The position numbers and the translations under genes were made by a program. A stretch of DNA of 24,661 nucleotides from an uncultured Prevotella sp. (GTDB taxonomy: Bacteria; Bacteroidota; Bacteroidia; Bacteroidales; Bacteroidaceae): contig CAKQCV010000039.1 of NCBI GenBank assembly GCA_934217675.1, positions 1-24,661 on the forward strand, in the 5' to 3' direction. A model generated the notes under the pieces. That model saw only the letters and a program-made list of their open reading frames with translations. It had not been told where the DNA came from and made no database searches. Below, in pieces: positions 15,657 through 21,698 of the stretch. Position 1 is the first letter of the stretch, and each line of letters opens with the position of its first letter.

Positions 15657-16592
15657 ATGAACAGTTTACTACTTGCAGCAACGGCAACGATAAAAGAAAT
15701 TGAGAAAGTGCCGGAGCATTCGCTGAAACATCTTCTTGCAGAAGCTCACCTAAACATTAAGGTAGAGGATGCAATAATCTTTGGCGTGAAATTGGTCGTT
15801 ATATATTTGGTGGTAAGAATACTCACAGCTTTTGCCAAATATATCTTTCGCCATACTATGAGAAAACAGGCGGAGAAGGGTATGGATGTTACAAAGGTAA
15901 TGTTCTTGAAACAGATAGTGGTAACGGCAATTTATATTATAGGTTCCGCAACATTCCTCTCTCTCATTCCTGGAATGGAAAAGATAAGTAATTCTATACT
16001 TGCCAGTGCCGGAATTCTTGCCATGGCTGTTGGTTTGGCTTCGCAAGAGGCTTTGTCGAATATCGTAGGCGGCTTGTTCATAATTTTCACCCGTCCGTTC
16101 AAAGTTGGCGATTTTATAAAGGTTGATGATAATGTTGTGGGAACTGTTATAGAGATAACCCTCAGGCATACTATTATAAGGAATATAGAAAACCGCATGA
16201 TTCTTATTCCTAACAGCAAGATAAATTCAGCAACGATAATCAATTCTTCGTATGGCGACAGCTCAACCTGTGCTTTTGTTGATATCGGTGTTTCTTATGA
16301 TACGAATCTTGACAAGGCGATAACTGTAATGCGTGAGGAAATAATGAAACATCCAATGCTTATAGACCATCGTTCTGCCGACGAGAAAAAGGCTGGAGTG
16401 CCAGTGGTCGTGGTGCGTGTGATAAATCTTGGAGACTCTGCAATAACACTTCGTGCTTGGGCTTGGGCATCAACGGCAATCAACGCCACGATAATGAAAT
16501 ACGACTTGTTTAAGAGTATTAAGGAAAGGTTTGATGTGGAAAAGATAGAAATTCCTTATCCATACTTCAATCAAATAGTGAAGAATGAATAA
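15657..16592 (+). CDS. Mechanosensitive channel of the MscS family
   Basis: This inner-membrane channel opens under membrane tension and releases solutes on hypo-osmotic shock. The 311-residue chain has an N-terminal helix region, two membrane segments near residues 40-65 and 85-105, and a pore helix (SILASAGILAMAVGLASQ) rich in Gly and Ala that runs into EALSNIVGGLFIIFTRPFKVGDFI, the best-conserved part of the family. The beta domain (GTVIEITLRHTIIRNIENR, IPNSKI) and the mixed alpha/beta cytoplasmic end follow, finishing with EIPYPYF. Size and layout match the small E. coli MscS and not the large MscK or MscM forms. A strong bidirectional hairpin follows the stop. Confidence 0.93.
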   Translation: MNSLLLAATATIKEIEKVPEHSLKHLLAEAHLNIKVEDAIIFGVKLVVIYLVVRILTAFAKYIFRHTMRKQAEKGMDVTKVMFLKQIVVTAIYIIGSATFLSLIPGMEKISNSILASAGILAMAVGLASQEALSNIVGGLFIIFTRPFKVGDFIKVDDNVVGTVIEITLRHTIIRNIENRMILIPNSKINSATIINSSYGDSSTCAFVDIGVSYDTNLDKAITVMREEIMKHPMLIDHRSADEKKAGVPVVVVRVINLGDSAITLRAWAWASTAINATIMKYDLFKSIKERFDVEKIEIPYPYFNQIVKNE

Positions 16593-16641
16593 GCTTAGGC
16601 TAAGCATGCTCTTGCTAAAGTGCCGTGTTAGCATTAAGAAA

Positions 16642-16697
16642 CCTGCCGCTTGGCAGTTGTAAATGGCAATTTTACAACTGCTAAGCGGCAGGCTTTT
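16642..16697. terminator. Strong bidirectional terminator between the MscS and kduI genes
   Basis: Arms 16642-16663 and 16671-16692 pair over 22 bp with one G-T wobble around a seven-base loop, followed by CTTTTTAA on the plus strand and TTTCTTA on the minus strand. It ends both convergent units. Confidence 0.92.
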
Positions 16698-16712
16698 TAA
16701 TTGGTAGTTTCT

Positions 16713-17669
16713 TTATTTCATGTCTACATAAGGAATCTTGTCCATGTCGCCATAGTCAAGGTTCTCTCCACCCATACCCCAAACAAACATGTAGTTGCTT
16801 GTGGCAGAAGCGCAGTGCACGCTCCATTCTGGCGACATTACAGCCTGTTCGTTGTGCAGCCACAAAACGCGTGTTTCTTGTGGCTCGCCCATGAAGTGGG
16901 CTATAGAGTTTCCTTCAGGCAAGTTGAAATAGTAGTATGCCTCTACACGGCGGCTATGTGTATGAGCAGGCATCGTGTTCCATACAGAACCAGGTGCAAG
17001 TTCAGTAAGTCCCATCTGCAATTGGCAAGGACCTCCTTTTCCGCCATTCTTCTCAGAAAGAACATTGTTAACGATAAGCTGGTTGATAACTCGGTCGTTG
17101 CTTTCCTCCATCTTTCCTGCATGGAAACTGTTTGAGTTCAAGCATTTCAGCTTCTTTGCGCGAGCAGCATCATTGCATACAATCATCTGTGTAGGATATG
17201 CTTTGTGGGCTGTTGTTGAATTTAGATAGAACTTTGCCGGATTCTGTGCATCCTTGCTTGCAAATGTTATCTCCTTAGAGCCACGACCAACATAGAGCGC
17301 ATCCTTGAAATGTAGCTCATACTGCTTGCCGTCGACTGTTACTATTCCGATGCCCTTGCTTGTGTTGATAATTCCCAATTCGCGGTTATAGCAGAAGTAA
17401 GGAGCTTTAAGAGGGTCGATGGTTTCAAGTTTCAATGTTGTGCCGACAGGCATTGCACCACCGAATATCAGTCTGTCATACATAGAGTATGTGAAATGAA
17501 TCTTGTTTGCCTCCATCACATTCTCCATTGTGAAAGCACTGCGCAAACGCTCTGTGTCGTATGTCTTTACGTCGAGAGGATTGCAAGCTGTCTGAATTTT
17601 GTAGTCTGTCTGTGCGCTTGCACATACAGCTGTTGCAGCGATAGCTGCTGATACTAAAAGTTTCTTCAT
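16713..17669 (-). CDS. kduI: 5-dehydro-4-deoxy-D-glucuronate isomerase (KduI) with Sec signal peptide
   Basis: KduI converts 5-dehydro-4-deoxy-D-glucuronate, the product of unsaturated uronides from pectin or glycosaminoglycan lyases, to the 2,5-diketo sugar that KduD then reduces. The 318-residue chain keeps the metal site His236, His238, Glu243 and His285 ([22 protein letters not shown]). Their spacing (2, 5, 42) is the same as His196, His198, Glu203, His245 of E. coli Kdu[16 protein letters not shown] and GQPQETR-like GEPQETR are also kept. Unlike the usual cytoplasmic enzyme of about 278 residues, it begins with [20 protein letters not shown], a textbook signal peptide with cleavage expected after Ala19, so it should act in the periplasm. 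It starts 31 bp after the IIC permease gene in one operon. No kduD or lyase gene is in the window. Confidence 0.9.
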   Translation of the reverse strand: MKKLLVSAAIAATAVCASAQTDYKIQTACNPLDVKTYDTERLRSAFTMENVMEANKIHFTYSMYDRLIFGGAMPVGTTLKLETIDPLKAPYFCYNRELGIINTSKGIGIVTVDGKQYELHFKDALYVGRGSKEITFASKDAQNPAKFYLNSTTAHKAYPTQMIVCNDAARAKKLKCLNSNSFHAGKMEESNDRVINQLIVNNVLSEKNGGKGGPCQLQMGLTELAPGSVWNTMPAHTHSRRVEAYYYFNLPEGNSIAHFMGEPQETRVLWLHNEQAVMSPEWSVHCASATSNYMFVWGMGGENLDYGDMDKIPYVDMK

Positions 17670-17700
17670 TGTATAATACTATTCACTTATCAGTTTCTTT

Positions 17701-19065
17701 TTACTGTTTTGCTTCTCTGTCTTCTTTTACGATTCTCCTGTTGTTTATGACCATAAGGGCAAGGGTTATAATCGTGAGCACACCCATACCGATATATTCC
17801 AGTTTTACACCACGGTAGATGAGCCATCCTAAAAGTGAAGATGCGAAGTCGAGTGCACCACCGGAGAACCCTTCTGGAATTTCTGCGGCTTTGTCGCCTG
17901 TTGCCTCAAACACGTGTTGTGCAGCCATGGTGAAGTCGGGTGCCATATCTGTAACGAAATACAATCCTATGATGAGTGCAACAAGTCCCACGATAAGGGT
18001 CTTTACCACATTACCCCTTGTAAACGGCAAAACCATAGGGAACAGGTAGAACATTCCGGCAAGCGACGCAAGTGGCAAGAATTGGTTTCCTGGCAGGAAT
18101 ACTGCCAGTGCAAGAATCACAGGAATCAGGATTATTGATACAACAAGTGTTGTTGGATGACCAATGACAAGAGCCGGACTCATGCCGATATGCACCTTTT
18201 TGCCGTTGAATTTCTTCTTTACTATTTCTTGTGTCTTCTCTGAAATAGGTTTCAGTCCCTCAATGAATAGCGATGTGATGCGTGGAATAAGTTCCATAAC
18301 GGCTCCCATCGTGACACCAAGGAAAAGAATCTTTTTTATGTCGAGCTGTGCTGCCCAACCTATAAGCATACCCACAATCACTCCGAGAACAAGTGGTTCG
18401 CCGAGTACGCCGAATTTCTTTTTCAGTCCTTCGGCATCAATATCAAGCTTTGAGAATCCTGGGATGAGGCTCAGCAATTTGTCAAAGACAATGGCAAAAG
18501 GCATAAAGCTTTGGCAGAATGGTTGTGGGATGGAAATACCGTCAAGGTCGTAATATTTCTGGAATTTCTCAGCTGTCAAGTCAGCGCATACAAGGGTTAT
18601 TATATAGCAAACTATTGCTGCGAAATATCCCCAAAGGAGGCTTTCGCCCATAACGAAGTATGCCACTGCTCCGATGAAAGCAAAATGCCAGTAGTTCCAC
18701 AAATCTATGTTCACCGTGCGTGTGGTCTTGGTTATAAGCATAAGGAAGTTTACTCCAAGGCATATAGGGATTATAAGTGCTCCTACTGCGGTGTTGTATG
18801 CAACAGCTGCAGCTGCAGGCCAACCCATGTCAAATACGTTCAACTGTAGGTGGTAAATGTCTGAAATACCTTTCAGAGGGTCATTGAAGTTTGTTGTGAG
18901 CAGGGCTGTAACAACACCAAGCCCAACAAATCCAACTCCTACAAAGAGTCCTGATTTCAATGCTTTACCGAATTTCATGCCAATACAAAGTCCGATAACG
19001 GTGAAGATGATTGGCATCATCACGCTTGCACCCAGACTGATAATGTAACTGAATACTTGTTCCAT
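17701..19065 (-). CDS. Galactitol-type PTS permease, IIC component (orphan)
   Basis: This 454-residue inner-membrane protein resembles GatC, the IIC subunit of the galactitol phosphotransferase system, with about ten to twelve hydrophobic helices. Family features include the N-terminal SLGASVMMPIIFTVIGLCIGMKFG-type segment, LWNYWHFAF, the soluble loop FQKYYDLDGISIPQP, and IGHPTTLV before the last helices. A complete PTS would need IIA and IIB proteins as well as EI and HPr, which most Bacteroidetes lack; no IIA or IIB gene lies beside it. It may thus carry its sugar without phosphorylation, or use components coded elsewhere. The partner gene is the exported KduI, so an unsaturated uronate or its isomer is a plausible substrate; that is inference. 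A consensus promoter precedes it. Confidence 0.85.
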   Translation of the reverse strand: MEQVFSYIISLGASVMMPIIFTVIGLCIGMKFGKALKSGLFVGVGFVGLGVVTALLTTNFNDPLKGISDIYHLQLNVFDMGWPAAAAVAYNTAVGALIIPICLGVNFLMLITKTTRTVNIDLWNYWHFAFIGAVAYFVMGESLLWGYFAAIVCYIITLVCADLTAEKFQKYYDLDGISIPQPFCQSFMPFAIVFDKLLSLIPGFSKLDIDAEGLKKKFGVLGEPLVLGVIVGMLIGWAAQLDIKKILFLGVTMGAVMELIPRITSLFIEGLKPISEKTQEIVKKKFNGKKVHIGMSPALVIGHPTTLVVSIILIPVILALAVFLPGNQFLPLASLAGMFYLFPMVLPFTRGNVVKTLIVGLVALIIGLYFVTDMAPDFTMAAQHVFEATGDKAAEIPEGFSGGALDFASSLLGWLIYRGVKLEYIGMGVLTIITLALMVINNRRIVKEDREAKQ

Positions 19066-19116
19066 TTGTCTTGTTCTTTTTCTATTTTCGTTAGTAGGTT
19101 CTTTATTTCACTTTTG

Positions 19117-19148
19117 CAAAGTTAGCAAAAATACACCAACTTGACAAA
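19117..19148 (-). promoter_or_regulatory. Bacteroidetes-type promoter for the permease-kduI operon
   Basis: On the minus strand TTTG (complement of 19145-19148), a 20-base spacer and TAACTTTG (complement of 19117-19124) match the consensus exactly. Initiation is expected near 19110, giving a leader of roughly 45 bases. Confidence 0.75.
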
Positions 19149-19217
19149 TTAAATATAAATAGCTGTTCAAAATTAATATTATATATATGAATAATTCATG
19201 AATAAGTTCGTGTTTGC

Positions 19218-19258
19218 AGTCTTGACAAGACTTAGCTACTGTTGGTATTGTCAGGACT
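19218..19258. other. Dyad and hairpin upstream of the permease-kduI promoter
   Basis: AGTCTTG-A-CAAGACT (19218-19232) is a perfect 7+1+7 palindrome. Its left half AGTCTTGACAA also pairs with TTGTCAGGACT (19248-19258) with one G-T wobble. The site lies 70-110 bp upstream of the predicted -33 element of the permease gene and could be an operator for a dimeric regulator. It lacks a U-tract on either strand, so it does not look like a terminator. Confidence 0.35.
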
Positions 19259-19269
19259 CTGTCGTTATC

Positions 19270-19356
19270 AATCATCCCTCATCTTATCCCTCACTATGTT
19301 AACATGTTGAGAATAAGAAGTATAAGTTTTAAAAGTGAGGGATGAGAGATGATTCC
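19270..19356. repeat. Intergenic CCCTCAC/GTGAGGG repeat element, copy 3
   Basis: The left arm 19270-19294 and the right arm 19335-19354 are inverted repeats: they match over AATCATC(C/T)CTCAT and TCCCTCAC, with a five-base CTTAT-type insertion in the left arm. The centre holds GTTAACAT. The end ATGATTCC (19349-19356) is the same as in copy 2. It lies in the 379-bp spacer between the permease gene and lpxA, just past the lpxA terminator. Otherwise this spacer holds only the promoter and dyad listed separately. Confidence 0.65.
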
Positions 19357-19373
19357 TTGATAATTATAAATAC

Positions 19374-19409
19374 AAAAGTGGGGAACTAACCTCTCGGTCG
19401 ATTCCCCAC
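19374..19409 (-). terminator. Terminator of the efflux-lpxA operon
   Basis: GTGGGGAA (19378-19385) and TTCCCCAC (19402-19409) form a perfect 8-bp stem, with a further ACC/GGT pairing in the loop. On the minus strand it is followed by TTTTGTA. It begins 35 bp past the lpxA stop, the right place for an intrinsic terminator. Confidence 0.82.
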
Positions 19410-19444
19410 AAAAACCATGCTATGAAAAAAATATTAGGTATGAT

Positions 19445-20218
19445 TTACATTTTGCTTATTATTCCAGCTTTAGTATTCTCAAGGAATGATACTATAGCAT
19501 TGATTTCCTTGCCAGGAGGAACCTGCTCCTTTATCTGGTTAATGGCATCGAATACACTTGTTTGTCCATGGAATACCAAACGGTATGCATTGGCAATATG
19601 TCCGATGACTTTATGGTCAGTTCCGGAATTCTTGAGCAGAGTTTCGTTTACACCACCGTAGCGCACTGGGTTGTCGGTAGCAACGATGAATGGAGGCACA
19701 TCCTTACTGATACGCACACCACCAGTAATCATTGATGCTCCACCGACACGGACATTTGCATTCATGATGACACCAGAGGAGAATATTACTGCACTATGAA
19801 CTTCGCAGTCACCAGCTATTTTGGTACCATAGCCAAATGTGCAATAGTCGTCAATTTTTACATCGTGGGAAACATGCACACCCTCCATGAAAAAGTTACG
19901 GTTGCCGATGCGGGTTTCACCATCCTTGTATGTGGCGCGGTTGATAACCACGTTTTCGCGGAAGATATTCTCATCACCGATAACAAGTGATGTCTCGTCA
20001 CCTTTGAAGTTGAAGTCCTGTGGCTCTGCTCCAAGCACGGTGTTCTGATAAACTTTGTTGCCCTTTCCCATGTGGGTACCCTTCATGATGCTAACGTAAG
20101 GGTATATAACGCAATTATCGCCAATCACAACATCATCCTCAATATAAGCAAAAGGATAGATTGTGACATTATTGCCAATCTTTGCGCCTGGGGCTATATA
20201 TGCTTTTTCACTTATCAT
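19445..20218 (-). CDS. lpxA: LpxA-like acyl-ACP--UDP-N-acetylglucosamine O-acyltransferase
   Basis: LpxA adds a 3-hydroxyacyl chain from acyl carrier protein to UDP-GlcNAc, the first step of lipid A synthesis. The 257-residue chain is a left-handed beta helix of hexapeptide repeats (IGNNVTIYPFAYIEDDVVIGDN and on) with a C-terminal helical cap. Catalytic His118 (GVHVSHDV) and its neighbour His115 match His125 and His122 of E. coli. By position, E. coli His144 and His160 are replaced by Asp137 and Asn153, which may be a clade trait. Gly166 matches the acyl-length ruler Gly173. It begins 21 bp after the outer-membrane efflux gene, so it is the last gene of that operon and is not beside lpxD, lpxC or fabZ. 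It could be the housekeeping enzyme or a paralogue. Confidence 0.85.
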   Translation of the reverse strand: MISEKAYIAPGAKIGNNVTIYPFAYIEDDVVIGDNCVIYPYVSIMKGTHMGKGNKVYQNTVLGAEPQDFNFKGDETSLVIGDENIFRENVVINRATYKDGETRIGNRNFFMEGVHVSHDVKIDDYCTFGYGTKIAGDCEVHSAVIFSSGVIMNANVRVGGASMITGGVRISKDVPPFIVATDNPVRYGGVNETLLKNSGTDHKVIGHIANAYRLVFHGQTSVFDAINQIKEQVPPGKEINAIVSFLENTKAGIISKM

Positions 20219-20239
20219 AATTTGTAAGAGTTTTAATTG

Positions 20240-21625
20240 TTAGTTTCTTCCTCCGCCAAGAGCGTAGTAAAGGTTTACCACAGCTTGCATCTTGTTGAAA
20301 TCGTCTGCAATTTTTGACAGTTGGGCATTGAGCAAGCTCTGCTGTGCGGTGATTACTTCAAGATATGTGTTGCTACCTTCGTTAAAGAGCATCTTTGTAT
20401 ATTCTACATTCTTTGTCAAACTCTCAACTTGTTTCTGCTCAAGTTTTGACTTCTCGTCAGAAGAATTGTAGAGTACAAGTGCATTGCTAACTTCGCTACC
20501 TGCAGAAAGAACAGCGTTCTGCCATGTGTTATAAGCTTGTTCTTGTTTTGCTTTTGCCACTTTCAAACCAGCAATGAGCTGACCGTTGGCGAATATTGGC
20601 TGAACAAGACTTCCTACAGCACTCCACAACATTTTTCCTGGATTCACAATACCAGCTCCACCACTGTTTGTATATGCACCAGAACCACTAATAGTGATGC
20701 TTGGATAGAAGCGTGAACGAGCTTGGTTGGTGTCGTAGAAACACTGTGCAAGACTCATTTCTGCGTAGTGCACGTCTGGGCGGTTATTCAAAAGCTGTAT
20801 GCTTACTCCTGTGCTGAATGTTGAAGGCAGAGATTGGTTCTCAAGCTTGCCACGGCTGATAGTTTGGGCTGGCTGACCGAGCAATAGAGATAGTGAATTC
20901 TCTGTTTCGCGAATCTGGCGCTTCAAGTCTGCTGATTGAGCAAGAACAGAGTAATAATTAGACTCGGCACTCTGCACACCTGTTTCTTTCACTCTGCCCA
21001 ATTCTTTCTGGAGCTTCATGATGTTCCAGGTATCCTTTGTCAGAGTTGCCATATTGTCCACAATCTCAAGCTGCTTGTCAAGCATCATGAGTGTGTAGTA
21101 CATGTTGGCAATATTTGAAATCAAACCAGTTTGTACAACAAGCTGATAGTCTTTTGTGGCAAGCAACGACATCTGGGCACTGCGCTTTGCATTGAGCAGA
21201 TTTCCAAACAAGTCAACGCTCCAACTTGCCTGTACAGGCAGAGAATATATCTTTGTTGCTTTGTTACCATCCCATGATGATATTGTTCCTGATGGAGCAA
21301 AGGTAAACGACGGAATGAAAGCCAGTTTTGCTACTTTCAGCTGTTCTTCAACCATCTTTACATTGAGGGCTGCATTGAGCATGTTGGTGTTGTGTGCCAA
21401 ACCTGTTTCAATGAGCGACTGCAATTGTGGGTCGGTGAAGACGCTGCGCCATGGTAGATTTCCGAAGCTCGTGGTATCGTTCACGGCAAGAGTGTCGGAT
21501 ATTGAAGCGGAGTCGCGAACCAACCCTTTGGTGTTCACATCCGGACGCTCGTATTTGTTATATATTCCGCAACTGCCAAGAATTAAGCTGGCTGAGGCGA
21601 AAGCTATTATACTTTTAAGTTTCAT
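20240..21625 (-). CDS. Outer-membrane efflux lipoprotein, TolC/OprM (NodT) family
   Basis: This is the outer-membrane channel of a tripartite pump. The 461-residue precursor has a lipoprotein signal peptide with lipobox LGSC (acylated Cys19). Two copies of the outer-membrane-factor unit follow, each with long helices and a short beta-barrel part; SWSVDLFGNLLNAKRSAQ and NNRPDVHYAEMSLAQ...RSRFYPSITISG are characteristic NodT-family stretches. The usual final pattern NLYYALGGG closes the chain. It lies 73 bp after the RND pump gene on the same strand, with a hairpin in the gap, and 21 bp before lpxA. With the pump and an adaptor expected upstream outside the window, it should export drugs, bile acids or other amphiphiles; the substrate is not visible here. 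Confidence 0.93.
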   Translation of the reverse strand: MKLKSIIAFASASLILGSCGIYNKYERPDVNTKGLVRDSASISDTLAVNDTTSFGNLPWRSVFTDPQLQSLIETGLAHNTNMLNAALNVKMVEEQLKVAKLAFIPSFTFAPSGTISSWDGNKATKIYSLPVQASWSVDLFGNLLNAKRSAQMSLLATKDYQLVVQTGLISNIANMYYTLMMLDKQLEIVDNMATLTKDTWNIMKLQKELGRVKETGVQSAESNYYSVLAQSADLKRQIRETENSLSLLLGQPAQTISRGKLENQSLPSTFSTGVSIQLLNNRPDVHYAEMSLAQCFYDTNQARSRFYPSITISGSGAYTNSGGAGIVNPGKMLWSAVGSLVQPIFANGQLIAGLKVAKAKQEQAYNTWQNAVLSAGSEVSNALVLYNSSDEKSKLEQKQVESLTKNVEYTKMLFNEGSNTYLEVITAQQSLLNAQLSKIADDFNKMQAVVNLYYALGGGRN

Positions 21626-21651
21626 ATAAATACCTTGTTTATTTTATCCTT

Positions 21652-21687
21652 GTCTTCGGAAGCCTTTATCAAGAACTTCCGAAGACA
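21652..21687. other. Hairpin between the RND pump and outer-membrane factor genes
   Basis: TGTCTTCGGA (21652-21661) pairs with TCCGAAGACA (21678-21687) around a 16-base loop. On the coding minus strand it is followed by AGGATAAAATAAAC, with no U-tract, so it is not a standard terminator there. It may be an mRNA processing or stability element that sets the ratio of pump to channel. Confidence 0.5.
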
Positions 21688-21698
21688 GGAGTTGCTTT

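Noticed and set aside
16701..17135. 144-residue plus-strand frame opposite kduI
   Set aside because: It runs opposite the conserved metal-site region of KduI and begins inside the bidirectional terminator, so it is not a plausible gene.
90..19356. The CCCTCAC-type repeats as a CRISPR array
   Set aside because: The blocks are short, inverted as well as direct, and spread over three distant spacers with no regular repeat-spacer spacing and no cas genes.
19422..19661. Plus-strand frame beginning MKKILGMIYILLIIP, which looks like a signal peptide
   Set aside because: After about ten codons it lies antisense to the end of lpxA, and the later residues show no family pattern. It also begins right after the terminator of that operon. 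The hydrophobic start is a chance product of AT-rich sequence.
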